Under the pieces are notes generated by a model, which was not told the origin of the DNA, searched no databases, and saw only the letters and a list, made by a program, of their open reading frames with translations. Of a stretch of DNA of 64,000 bases, positions 1-7,052 are shown one piece after another. Source of the stretch: Streptomyces sp. ISL-87 (lineage in GTDB: Bacteria; Actinomycetota; Actinomycetes; Streptomycetales; Streptomycetaceae); contig NZ_JAGGOY010000047.1 of the NCBI RefSeq assembly GCF_018614095.1, positions 17,091 through 81,090 on the forward strand, in the 5' to 3' direction. Each line of letters begins with the position of its first letter. Positions within the stretch are counted from its first letter, which is position 1. The translations under genes and the position numbers were made by a program.

Positions 1-241
1 AGTCGTACCGGTGTGGTGCCCACGCGCTCCGGCGCGCGCCCGACCGCCTGACGGGGCGTGAGTGCGCCTGTGAGCTGGGTGTGACCCAGGGGGCGTCACC
101 CAGGGGCGCGCCACCCACGCGTCCGGGTGTGAGCCCGCCCACAAACTGCCGGTGACTCGGCCGGAAGTGCCTCGCGAGTGCCTCACCCAGTGATCAAGAA
201 TCCCGGGCGCACCCCCTCCGAGCCCGGTCCCCGCAAAGGAT
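1..241. other. Non-coding stretch before the tRNA-Thr promoter
   Basis: No convincing gene is visible. The stretch is GC-rich and contains short imperfect repeats of a CCCAGGGG-type motif around 86-106. The window begins inside this region, so its upstream context is unknown. Small open frames here lack ribosome-binding sites and recognisable protein composition. Confidence 0.5.
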
Positions 242-271
242 TTGGGCGATGGGCGGGCAACCGTGTAATGT
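242..271 (+). promoter_or_regulatory. Candidate sigma-HrdB-type promoter for tRNA-Thr
   Basis: TTGGGC (242-247) and TAATGT (266-271) are separated by 18 bp and sit 11 bp before the first base of tRNA-Thr. The spacing and the TANNNT -10 box match vegetative Streptomyces promoters. This is inferred from consensus only. Confidence 0.55.
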
Positions 272-282
272 CTTCCTCGCTC

Positions 283-355
283 GCCCCAATAGCTCAGTCG
301 GTAGAGCGTCTCCATGGTAAGGAGAAGGTCTGCGGTTCGATTCCGCATTGGGGCT
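283..355 (+). tRNA. tRNA-Thr (anticodon GGT)
   Basis: A full 73-nt cloverleaf can be folded. The acceptor stem is GCCCCAA/TTGGGGC, the D-arm carries AGCTCAGTCGGTAGAGC, and the anticodon stem TCTCC/GGAGA closes the loop ATGGTAA with anticodon GGT. The T-arm has GGTTCGATTCC. The discriminator base is T and CCA is not encoded. It lies 48 nt upstream of tRNA-Met, probably on the same transcript. Confidence 0.96.
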
Positions 356-370
356 CTGGTGAGAGAAGTT

Positions 371-388
371 CCCCACCCTCGGGTGGGG
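371..388 (+). other. Hairpin between tRNA-Thr and tRNA-Met
   Basis: CCCCACCC and GGGTGGGG form a perfect 8-bp stem with a two-base loop. There is no U-tract. It may mark an RNase processing site in a dicistronic tRNA precursor or a weak pause site. Confidence 0.5.
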
Positions 389-403
389 AGCCGATCACAT
401 CAA

Positions 404-476
404 AGCGGCGTAGCTCAGTCGGTAGAGCAAGCGGCTCATAATCGCTGTGTCACCGGTTCAAGTCCGGTCGCCGCTA
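404..476 (+). tRNA. tRNA-Met, elongator type (anticodon CAT)
   Basis: The acceptor stem AGCGGCG/CGCCGCT is fully paired. The anticodon stem AGCGG/TCGCT closes loop CTCATAA with anticodon CAT, and the T-arm carries GGTTCAAGTCC. The paired first base A1-U72 argues for the elongator rather than the initiator tRNA, which has a mismatched end. No CCA is encoded. Confidence 0.94.
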
Positions 477-481
477 CACAC

Positions 482-524
482 AGTAGCCGATTGCGGGGTC
501 GGTCTCCCGATCGGCTACTCTTTT
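482..524 (+). terminator. Intrinsic terminator or attenuator between tRNA-Met and rpmG
   Basis: AGTAGCCGAT (482-491) pairs perfectly with ATCGGCTACT (510-519). An inner CGGG/CCCG extension lies beyond a small bulge, and CTTTT follows. It lies after the tRNAs and 42 nt before rpmG, with little room for a separate promoter. It may therefore let only some transcripts enter rpmG. Confidence 0.75.
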
Positions 525-565
525 ATGCGTTCATCCGTCCAATAGTCCGTCCAAGGAGCACTCAC

Positions 566-730
566 GTGGCTGCCACCGACGTCCGCCCGAAGATCACGCT
601 GGCCTGCGTGGAGTGCAAGGAGCGGAACTACATCACCAAGAAGAACCGGCGTAACGACCCGGACCGTCTTGAGATGAAGAAGCACTGCCCGCGCTGCAAG
701 TCGCACACCGCGCACCGCGAGACCCGCTGA
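566..730 (+). CDS. rpmG: 50S ribosomal protein bL33 (zinc-binding form)
   Basis: This is a 54-residue small ribosomal protein of the large subunit. The GTG start is chosen because AAGGAG lies 8-9 nt upstream and the resulting protein (start MAATDVRPKITLACVEC) has the usual L33 length. Cysteine pairs C14/C17 and C41/C44 form the zinc knuckle of the C+ paralogue. In Streptomyces, zinc-free paralogues encoded elsewhere are known to replace such proteins under zinc starvation; this copy is the zinc-replete form. It sits after two tRNA genes and a hairpin. Confidence 0.96.
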   Translation: MAATDVRPKITLACVECKERNYITKKNRRNDPDRLEMKKHCPRCKSHTAHRETR

Positions 731-854
731 CCCCAGCGAAGTCTCGAATACAGGCACCGTCATGAGGTCGTCCCCTTCATCGGGGGGCGGCCTTGTGTCG
801 TTTCCGTGCCCGTCTTTGTGTTTTTCGTGTTCCTTCTACAGGAGGTAGTGAGCC

Positions 855-1307
855 ATGGCGCTCGACCAGTCCTTCGTGGGGCGGAGCTACCCGCCCACCG
901 ATCCGTACGAGGTCGGCAGGGAGAAGATCCGCGAATTCGCGGTCGCGGTGGGTGACGCCAATCCCGTCTACACCGACCCTGAGGCGGCCAAGGCGTTCGG
1001 ACACCTGGATGTGATTGCTCCGCCGACTTTTGTGTTCGCGATCACTTTCGCCGCCGCGGGCCAGGTCGTCGCGGACCCTCAGCTGGGTCTGGACTACAGC
1101 CGAGTCGTCCACGGCGACCAGAAGTTCGCGTACTCCCGCCCGGTGCGCGCCGGTGACCGGCTCTCGGTGACCTCCACGATCGAAGCCGTGAAGTCGATGG
1201 CCGGCAACGACATCATCGACATCCGCGGCGAGGTCCACGACGAGACCGGCGAGCACGTGGTGACGGCGTGGACGAAGCTCGTGTCCCGCGCCCCCGAGGA
1301 GGCCTGA
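855..1307 (+). CDS. HadA-like MaoC-family dehydratase subunit (UPF0336 type)
   Basis: The 150-residue protein has a hot-dog-fold composition and N-terminal features of the UPF0336/HadA family (start MALDQSFVGRSYPP, then FAVAVGDANPVYTD near residues 31-44). In mycobacteria HadA pairs with the catalytic HadB to dehydrate 3-hydroxyacyl-ACP in fatty acid synthase II. A GGAGG box lies 8 nt before the ATG. The stop codon is separated by a single base from the next ATG, so the two subunits are translated together. The role is inferred from family and pairing; the substrate in this organism is unknown. Confidence 0.85.
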   Translation: MALDQSFVGRSYPPTDPYEVGREKIREFAVAVGDANPVYTDPEAAKAFGHLDVIAPPTFVFAITFAAAGQVVADPQLGLDYSRVVHGDQKFAYSRPVRAGDRLSVTSTIEAVKSMAGNDIIDIRGEVHDETGEHVVTAWTKLVSRAPEEA

Positions 1308-1308
1308 G

Positions 1309-1737
1309 ATGACTGCGCAGATCCAGTACGCCGATGTCGAGGTCGGCACCGAGCTGCCGTCGGGGTCCTTCCCGGTGACGCGCGCCACGCTCGTGCGGTA
1401 CGCCGGTGCGTCGGGTGACTTCAACCCGATCCACTGGAACGAGAAGTTCGCCAAGGAGGTCGGGCTGCCGGACGTGATCGCGCACGGCATGTTCACCATG
1501 GCCGAGGCGGTCCGCGTGGTGACCGACTGGGTGGGCGACCCGGGCGCGGTCGTGGAGTACGGCGTGCGCTTCACCAAGCCGGTCGTGGTCCCGAACGACG
1601 ACGAGGGCGCGCGGATCGAGGTGTCGGGGAAGATCGCGGCCAAGCTGGACGACAACCGCGTCCGCGTGGACCTGACGGCCACGAGCGCCGGCCAGAAGGT
1701 CCTGGGCATGTCCCGCGCAATCGTCCAACTGGCCTGA
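1309..1737 (+). CDS. HadB-like MaoC-family (R)-hydroxyacyl dehydratase
   Basis: This 142-residue single hot-dog-fold protein carries the hydratase-2 signature. Residues around 37-50 read GASGDFNPIHWNEKFA, with the Asp and His expected for the catalytic dyad, followed by the GLPDVIAHGMFTM loop. It is the likely catalytic partner of the preceding HadA-like subunit, with translational coupling through TGAGATG. It would remove water from 3-hydroxyacyl thioesters in the cytoplasm. The downstream DNA is a non-coding repeat tract, so the two-gene unit ends here. Confidence 0.88.
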   Translation: MTAQIQYADVEVGTELPSGSFPVTRATLVRYAGASGDFNPIHWNEKFAKEVGLPDVIAHGMFTMAEAVRVVTDWVGDPGAVVEYGVRFTKPVVVPNDDEGARIEVSGKIAAKLDDNRVRVDLTATSAGQKVLGMSRAIVQLA

Positions 1738-1740
1738 CCC

Positions 1741-1816
1741 CTGCCGCTGGCCGGGCCCCCTGCCGGTGGCCGGGCCCCCTGCCGGTGGGCGGGCCCCCTG
1801 CCGGTGGGCGGGCCCC
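1741..1816. repeat. Four 19-bp GC-rich tandem repeats
   Basis: Four consecutive units of the type CTGCCGGTGGGCGGGCCCC start four bases after the HadB-like stop codon; the copies differ by one or two bases. The unit length is not a multiple of three and no reading frame is conserved through it, so it is not coding. Confidence 0.85.
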
Positions 1817-1923
1817 GGGTCCGGGGGTGGGCCCGCGTCCGGTGGGTGGGCCCACGCCCTCCCTCGCCCCGACGGCCGGGCCTTGCCCTCGGCCGCCGGA
1901 CCCCGGCTCCCCCGCGGGGCCCC

Positions 1924-2118
1924 TCCTTGGCTCGCCTTGGCGGTCGGGCCCGGCTCCGCCTCGGGGGTTTGTCCTTGGCTTGCCCTGGCGGTCGGGTTCC
2001 GGCTCTGCCCCGGGGGCTTGTCCTTGGCTCGCCCTGGCGGTCGGACCCCGACTCTGCCCCGGGGGCTTGTCCTTGGCTCGCCCCGGCGGTCGGGCCCGGC
2101 TCCGCGCCGGGGGATGGG
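1924..2118. repeat. Four 48-49-bp tandem repeats
   Basis: Units begin at about 1924, 1972, 2021 and 2070. Each opens with TCCTTGGCT and contains GGCGGTCGG and a run such as CCCCGGGGG near its end. Copy-to-copy similarity is high, but the period shifts the frame at each unit. The long apparent frames here are therefore artefacts of GC bias. The units can fold into local hairpins. Confidence 0.85.
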
Positions 2119-2643
2119 CCGCCCGTCCGGCCAGTCTCGGGGCGCCCTGTCCGGTTCCAGGGGCTCCCCGGGCCGCGCGTCGGCCGGTGCCGGGAGCGAC
2201 ATGGGTATGGGGCAACGCCGGCCGGAACGGGTGCCAACGCCGACCCCAGCACCGGGTAGCGGCCAGCAGCACAGCGCCATTACCGACATGGGGCCAGCAC
2301 TGGCCCAGCGTCAGCACCGCCCAGCAACGGCCAGCACCCGTCCCGGCCGGCACTGGCTCCGGCCCCGGCTCCGGCTCTCGGGCTCCAGGCCCGCACACCG
2401 GTGGGCCCCCTGGCACCCGTCCCGGCCCCGGCAACGGCCTCGGGCTCCGGCCCCGGCTCCGGCTCCGGCCCCGGCTCCGGCCTCCGGCCTCCGGCCTCCG
2501 GCCTCCGGCCCTGGGCCAGCAGACCGGCGGCCCTCTGGCACGGCGGCACCGGCACCGCACCGCCATGGCAGCGGCGCAGGCCCGCCTCGTCCCCCGCCCC
2601 CGCCATCTCGGCAGCCCGGTGCGAGGTAGGTAGGGGTTGCGGG

Positions 2644-2663
2644 GTTAGTGATTGGCCACTAAC
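2644..2663. promoter_or_regulatory. Operator copy 1 (GTTAGT-N8-ACTAAC) at the TetR gene
   Basis: This perfect inverted repeat is GTTAGTG-N6-CACTAAC and ends 8 bp before the TetR ATG. The same 20-bp architecture recurs at 3351-3370 upstream of the MFS gene. Its position would let the TetR protein repress its own gene. The regulator-operator link is inferred. Confidence 0.8.
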
Positions 2664-2671
2664 TTGGAGGC

Positions 2672-3241
2672 ATGGCAAGGATGAGCGCAGACGAGCGACG
2701 CGAGAGCGTCATCCGCGCGGCGATGCACGAGTTCGCTCGCGGTGGGTACTACGGGACCTCCACCGAGGCGATCGCCAAGCGTGTCGGTGTCTCGCAGCCC
2801 TACCTCTTCCGCCTCTTCCCGAACAAGCAGGCGATCTTCCTCGCCGCCGCCGCCCGGTGTCTGCAGAACTCCTGCGATGTCTTCGCCGCCGCCGCCGAAG
2901 GGCTGCACGGCGAGGAAGCCGCGCACGCCATCGCGAACGCGTACACCCGGATGATCGCCGAGGAGCCCGAGATGCTCCAGATGCAGCTTCAGATGTACGT
3001 CACCGTCGCCGCCGCCGAGGCCGCCGGGGATCACGAGCTCGGCGAGCTCGTCCGGGCCGGCTGGATGGAGTTGTGGGACACCGTTCACGTGCCCCTCGGC
3101 GGCGATGTGGACGAAACCACGACCTTCATGGCGTACGGGATGCTGATCAACACGCTCTCCGCCATGGGCTTCCCGCCCGGCCACCGCGTCTGGGAAGGCC
3201 TGTATCCCTCTGCCCGGGTCAAGGGGCGCCTGGAGAAGTAG
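2672..3241 (+). CDS. TetR/AcrR-family transcriptional regulator
   Basis: This is a 189-residue protein of typical TetR length. Its N-terminal helix-turn-helix covers roughly residues 28-50 (TSTEAIAKRVGVSQPYLFRL), followed by the usual FPNKQAIF segment. The C-terminal ligand/dimer domain is Ala- and Met-rich and helical. GGAGG precedes the ATG closely. A 20-bp palindrome lies at its own start and again in front of the downstream exporter gene, so it probably represses both and is released by a compound exported by the pump. The ligand cannot be told from the sequence. Confidence 0.93.
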   Translation: MARMSADERRESVIRAAMHEFARGGYYGTSTEAIAKRVGVSQPYLFRLFPNKQAIFLAAAARCLQNSCDVFAAAAEGLHGEEAAHAIANAYTRMIAEEPEMLQMQLQMYVTVAAAEAAGDHELGELVRAGWMELWDTVHVPLGGDVDETTTFMAYGMLINTLSAMGFPPGHRVWEGLYPSARVKGRLEK

Positions 3242-3350
3242 AGCCCGTCGGCCGTCGCCATCCAGCAACCGGTCCCCGTTTCGACGTAACCCGTCGCCGA
3301 TCGCCACCTGCTCGACCGGCAATGTGCGGCGCGTTCTTCTGTCCACGAAA

Positions 3351-3370
3351 GTTAGTCAGCAATAACTAAC
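3351..3370. promoter_or_regulatory. Operator copy 2 (GTTAGT-N8-ACTAAC) before the MFS exporter
   Basis: GTTAGT (3351-3356) and ACTAAC (3365-3370) are separated by 8 bp, the same geometry as at 2644-2663. The core differs, so conservation is confined to the arms, as expected for a dimeric repressor site. It lies 18 bp before the exporter GTG start. Confidence 0.8.
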
Positions 3371-3388
3371 AACCCCCAGGGGGGCATC

Positions 3389-4900
3389 GTGACCACGCAA
3401 GACAGCAACAGCAGCAGAAGCAGCAACACCGACAGCAACCCCAAACTCCGCGGCCCCGCCGTCTGGGCCCTCATCCTCACCGGCGCCGCCAGCTTCATGG
3501 CGGCCCTCGACAACCTCGTCGTCACCACCGCCCTCCCCGCCATCCGCGCCGACCTCGGCGGCAAGCTGGAGGACCTCGAATGGACGGTGAACGCCTACAC
3601 CCTCACCTTCGCCGTGCTCCTGATGTTCGGCGCGGCCCTCGGTGACCGCTTCGGCCGCCGCCGGCTCTTCATAACCGGCCTCGCGATCTTCACCGGCGCC
3701 TCCGCTGCGGCCGCCCTCTCGCCCGGCATCAACGAGCTCATCGCCGCCCGCGCCGTCCAGGGCGTCGGCGCCGCGATCATGATGCCGCTCACCCTCACCC
3801 TGCTCACCGTCGCCGTTCCCGCCGCCCGCCGCGGCATGGCCCTCGGCATCTACGGAGCCGTCACCGGCCTCGCCGTCGCCAGCGGCCCCCTCATCGGCGG
3901 CACGCTCACCGAGCACATCTCCTGGCAGTGGATCTTCTGGCTCAACGTCCCCGTCGGCCTGGCTCTGATCCCGCTCGCCCGGCTCCGGCTGGCCGAGTCC
4001 ACCGCCCCGAATGCGCGTCTCGACGTCCCCGGCACGCTGCTCATCAGCGGCGGCCTCTTCGGGATCGTCTACGCCCTGGTCAACGCCAACGCACACGGCT
4101 GGACCAGCGCCCCCGTCCTCACCGGCCTCATCGTCGGCGGCGCGCTCGTCGGCGGCTTCATCCACCACGGCTTCAACAACGCCAACCCCGTGCTGCCCAT
4201 GCGGCTCTTCCGCGACCGCGGCTTCCTCGGGATCAACATGGCCAGCCTGCTGATGTTCCTCGGCATGTTCGGCTCGATCTTCCTGCTCAGCCAGTTCCTG
4301 CAGGGCGTCGCCGGCTACTCGCCCACCCAGGCCGGACTGCGCATGCTCCCCTGGACCGGAATGCCGATGATCGTCGCCCCCATCGCCGGCATCCTCTCCG
4401 ACCGGATCGGCAGCCGCCCTGTCGTCGCCGCCGGCCTCGCCCTCCAGGCCGTGGGCCTCGGCTGGTTCGCGGTGATCCTGGCCGCCGACGTCTCGTACGC
4501 CGCCCAGCTGCCCGCGCTGATCCTCAGCGGCATCGGCATGGGGCTCTACTTCGCCCCCGCCTCCAACGCCCTGATGTCCACTGTGAGCCCCGCCGACCAG
4601 GGCAAGGCCTCCGGCACCAACAACGCCCTGCGCGAGGTCGGCGGCGCCCTCGGCGTCGCGGTCCTGGCCTCGGTCTTCTCCTCCCAGGGCGGCTACGAGA
4701 CCCCCCAGGCCTTCACCGACGGGACCGTCCCCGCGCTGTGGATCGGCGCGGTCGCCGTCGCCCTCGCCGCCGGACTGGCCCTTCTGCTGCCCCGCAAGCC
4801 GAAGACCTCGCCGGTAGCCGTAGCCGCCACCGCCACCGCCACCGCCGCCGACAGGGCCGTGCACCCGCAGAACGTGGAGAAGGTTCCCGCCGCAGGCTGA
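3389..4900 (+). CDS. MFS exporter, DHA2 (EmrB/QacA-like) family
   Basis: The 503-residue membrane protein shows DHA2 hallmarks. Motif D1 near residues 40-52 reads LDNLVVTTALPAI, motif A near 84-94 reads LGDRFGRRRLF, and the antiporter motif C lies near 157-171 (AVTGLAVASGPLIGG). Length and hydrophobic segments fit 14 membrane spans. The soluble Ser/Asn-rich N-terminus and an Ala/Thr tail are unusual but dispensable. A GTG start follows a G-rich AGGGGGG box. It probably expels a hydrophobic drug or metabolite using the proton gradient, under control of the preceding TetR protein. Confidence 0.92.
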   Translation: MTTQDSNSSRSSNTDSNPKLRGPAVWALILTGAASFMAALDNLVVTTALPAIRADLGGKLEDLEWTVNAYTLTFAVLLMFGAALGDRFGRRRLFITGLAIFTGASAAAALSPGINELIAARAVQGVGAAIMMPLTLTLLTVAVPAARRGMALGIYGAVTGLAVASGPLIGGTLTEHISWQWIFWLNVPVGLALIPLARLRLAESTAPNARLDVPGTLLISGGLFGIVYALVNANAHGWTSAPVLTGLIVGGALVGGFIHHGFNNANPVLPMRLFRDRGFLGINMASLLMFLGMFGSIFLLSQFLQGVAGYSPTQAGLRMLPWTGMPMIVAPIAGILSDRIGSRPVVAAGLALQAVGLGWFAVILAADVSYAAQLPALILSGIGMGLYFAPASNALMSTVSPADQGKASGTNNALREVGGALGVAVLASVFSSQGGYETPQAFTDGTVPALWIGAVAVALAAGLALLLPRKPKTSPVAVAATATATAADRAVHPQNVEKVPAAG

Positions 4901-4987
4901 TCCCACCCGCATATGTACTACCCGAAGAGCCGATTCAGCCCTTACCGTTCGACTGTTCGTGTGACCCGTCCGTGAGGAGTGCTCGCC

Positions 4988-5386
4988 GTGCCCGACATCC
5001 CCTGGTCCACACCCACCCAGGCCGCCCCCGACGCCGAGGTCTACGTCATGGCCTCCCGCTTCGAGACCGCCACCCTCCCCGGAGCCTTCAAGTTCTTCCT
5101 CAAGGCCCCCGGCATCATCGGCCAGATCCGCAAGGCCCCCGGCGCCCACGGCGTCGCCCTCCGGGCCCGCGTCTTCAGCCGCACCTTCCTCACCCTCTCC
5201 GCCTGGGAGGACCGTGACGCCCTCTACCGCTTCGCCCGCAGCGAGCCGCACCGTTCGAGCTCCCGCGCCGCCAGCGCCTACATGAGGGAATCCGCCTTCA
5301 CCTTCTGGACCGTCCCGGCGAGCGAGCTCCCCATCTCCTGGGCCGAGGCCGAGCGCCGCCTCGCCGAACAGAAGCAGAGCTACTGA
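4988..5386 (+). CDS. Small conserved protein, DUF3291/monooxygenase-like fold
   Basis: The 132-residue protein lacks a signal peptide. GTG 4988 is preferred over GTG 4979 because GAGGAG (4974-4979) would overlap the earlier start and is correctly spaced from the later one. Residues with the pattern FLTLSAWEDRDALYRFARSEPHR resemble dimeric alpha/beta-barrel proteins of the DUF3291/antibiotic-monooxygenase type. No catalytic residue can be named. It lies between the exporter gene and murB, and its own function is unknown. Confidence 0.75.
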   Translation: MPDIPWSTPTQAAPDAEVYVMASRFETATLPGAFKFFLKAPGIIGQIRKAPGAHGVALRARVFSRTFLTLSAWEDRDALYRFARSEPHRSSSRAASAYMRESAFTFWTVPASELPISWAEAERRLAEQKQSY

Positions 5387-5409
5387 GCCCCACCGCACGG
5401 GGGACAAGC

Positions 5410-5458
5410 GAGTACGGTCCGTGGCCCCGCAGGGATGCGAGGGGCACGGACCGTACTC
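5410..5458 (+). terminator. Perfect 14-bp inverted repeat just upstream of murB
   Basis: GAGTACGGTCCGTG (5410-5423) pairs exactly with CACGGACCGTACTC (5445-5458), with an inner CCCC/GGGG extension. It can terminate the upstream gene. Its right arm also contains TACTCT (5454-5459), which is placed like the -10 box of a leaderless murB transcript. Terminator, operator and promoter may therefore overlap. Confidence 0.65.
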
Positions 5459-5466
5459 TTGTCCAC

Positions 5467-6522
5467 GTGCAGGAACTCCACGACGCCCCCCTCGCCCCCC
5501 TGACCACCTTCCGCCTCGGTGGCCCCGCCAGCCGCCTGGTCACCGCGACCACCGACGCCGAGGTGGTCGCCGCCGTCCGCGCCGCGGACGAGAGCGGCAC
5601 CCCGCTCCTGGTCATCGGCGGCGGCAGCAACCTGGTCATCGGCGACCGCGGCTTCGACGGTACGGCCCTGCGCATCACGACCACCGGCTTCACCCTCACC
5701 GGCACCACCCTGGAGCTCGCCGCCGGCGAGAACTGGAGCGACGCCGTCGCCCGCACCGTCGAGGCGGGCCTCGCCGGCATCGAGTGCCTCGCCGGAATCC
5801 CCGGCTCCGCCGGTGCGACCCCGATCCAGAACGTCGGGGCGTACGGCCAGGAGGTCTGCGAAACCATCACCGAGGTCGTCGCGTACGACCGCACCCTGCG
5901 CGAGACGGTCACGCTGACCGCCGCCGAGTGCGCGTTCACGTACCGCAACAGCCTCTTCAAGCACCAGCCCGAGCGGTACGTCGTCCTCCGCGTCCGCTTC
6001 GCCCTGGAGGACGCGGGCGGACTGTCCGCGCCGATCAAGTACCCCGAGACCGCCCGCGCCCTCGGTGTCGAGGCCGGTGACCGGGTCCCGGCCGCCACCG
6101 CCCGCGAGACGGTGCTCCGCCTGCGCGCCGGCAAGGGCATGGTCCTCGACCCCGCCGACCACGACACCTGGTCGGCCGGCTCGTTCTTCCACAACCCGAT
6201 CCTCGGCGACGAGGCCTACGCCGCCTTCCTCGCCCGCGTCCAGGACCGCCTCGGCCACGACACCGCCCCGCCCGCATACCCCGCCGGCGACGGCCGTACG
6301 AAGACCAGCGCGGCCTGGCTGATCGACAAGGCCGGTTTCACCAAGGGCTACGGCACCGGCCCCGCACGCATCTCCACCAAGCACACGCTCGCCCTCACCA
6401 ACCGCGGCGAGGCCACCACTGAAGACCTCCTCGCCCTGGCCCGCGAGGTCGTGGCGGGCGTCCACGCGGCCTTCGGCGTCACCCTTGTCAACGAGCCGGT
6501 GACGGTCGGCGTCAGCATCTGA
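5467..6522 (+). CDS. murB: UDP-N-acetylenolpyruvoylglucosamine reductase
   Basis: This FAD enzyme reduces UDP-GlcNAc-enolpyruvate with NADPH to UDP-MurNAc, the second committed step of peptidoglycan synthesis. The 351-residue protein shows the FAD-binding GGGSNLVIGDRGF (51-63), GIPGSAGATPIQNVGAYG (110-127), Arg160 in FTYRNS, catalytic Ser239 in SAGSFFHNP and the terminal Glu343, matching E. coli R159/S229/E325. No Shine-Dalgarno box precedes the GTG. TACTCT ends 7 nt upstream, so the mRNA is probably leaderless. Confidence 0.95.
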   Translation: MQELHDAPLAPLTTFRLGGPASRLVTATTDAEVVAAVRAADESGTPLLVIGGGSNLVIGDRGFDGTALRITTTGFTLTGTTLELAAGENWSDAVARTVEAGLAGIECLAGIPGSAGATPIQNVGAYGQEVCETITEVVAYDRTLRETVTLTAAECAFTYRNSLFKHQPERYVVLRVRFALEDAGGLSAPIKYPETARALGVEAGDRVPAATARETVLRLRAGKGMVLDPADHDTWSAGSFFHNPILGDEAYAAFLARVQDRLGHDTAPPAYPAGDGRTKTSAAWLIDKAGFTKGYGTGPARISTKHTLALTNRGEATTEDLLALAREVVAGVHAAFGVTLVNEPVTVGVSI

Positions 6523-6538
6523 AGGAGTCCCGGCCGCC

Positions 6539-6955
6539 ATGCTCTGTCCCCTGCACGGGGCCGGTACGGACCCCACCCGCCTGGTGGGGCGCACGATCAG
6601 CAGCGTCGTCGCCTCCTGGCACATCTACGAAGGTGAACGCTCCGAGGCCCCGCTCGACGTCTGGCTGATCGACAGCGAGGGTGACTCCACCCGGATCACC
6701 ACCGGCTCCGACTCGTGCCTCATCGTCGAATCCGCCGCGCCGCACGAGCCGTACGACATGGGGGAGTGGGGCCGGATCGAGGTCGGCGAGGACCTCGGCG
6801 ACCACGCCTTCCTGCGGCACCTCGGCGACACCGTGGCCACCGTCGCCGAATTCGCCGTACCGGAGACCGGGCGCACCCACCTGGAGATCGGCTTCGCGGA
6901 CGGCGACCGGGTACGGGCCGACTGCCACGAGGGCGACCTGCGGCTCACCCGCTGA
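6539..6955 (+). CDS. Conserved protein of unknown function
   Basis: The 138-residue acidic soluble protein has no signal peptide or membrane segment. The ATG start follows AAGGAG (6522-6527), which overlaps the murB stop region, so it is likely co-translated or co-transcribed with murB. The sequence has alternating beta-type segments (LDVWLIDSEGDSTRI, THLEIGFADGDRVRAD) but matches no family that I recognise. Its stop codon is the first TGA of a 14-bp tandem repeat that runs into the end of the convergent add gene. Confidence 0.75.
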   Translation: MLCPLHGAGTDPTRLVGRTISSVVASWHIYEGERSEAPLDVWLIDSEGDSTRITTGSDSCLIVESAAPHEPYDMGEWGRIEVGEDLGDHAFLRHLGDTVATVAEFAVPETGRTHLEIGFADGDRVRADCHEGDLRLTR

Positions 6956-7052
6956 GGCCCATGAACTGAGGCCCATGAACTGAGGGTCATGAACTGAGCC
7001 ATGGACTGAGCCATGGACTGACGCTCATGAACTGAGGGTCATGAACTGAGCC
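6953..7052. repeat. 14-bp tandem repeat anchored on two convergent stop regions
   Basis: Seven units start at 6953, 6967, 6981, 6995, 7007, 7019 and 7033; the consensus is TGAGGGTCATGAAC and two units are 12 bp. The first unit begins with the TGA of the small upstream gene. The last unit and the following TGAGCC encode the final codons and stop of add on the other strand. Confidence 0.9.

Larger units (their letters stand above)
1738..2643. other. Non-coding, repeat-rich interval upstream of the TetR gene
   Basis: About 900 bp without a supported gene. It holds the 19-bp and 49-bp tandem repeats and, around 2425-2515, simple repeats built from CCGGCT and CCGGCCT. Frames on both strands translate into Pro/Gly/Arg/Ala-rich strings without domain character. 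It separates the dehydratase pair from the regulator/exporter pair and may be a site of past insertion. Confidence 0.7.

Noticed and set aside
1924..2118. CRISPR array made from the 49-bp repeats
   Set aside because: Units are directly adjacent with no unique spacers, and no cas genes are nearby. They are simple tandem repeats.
777..2566. Long minus-strand frames opposite the dehydratase genes and the repeat tract
   Set aside because: They are Pro/Arg/Gly-rich products of GC bias, run antisense to clear genes and cross repeats whose period breaks the frame. No ribosome-binding site or domain is visible.
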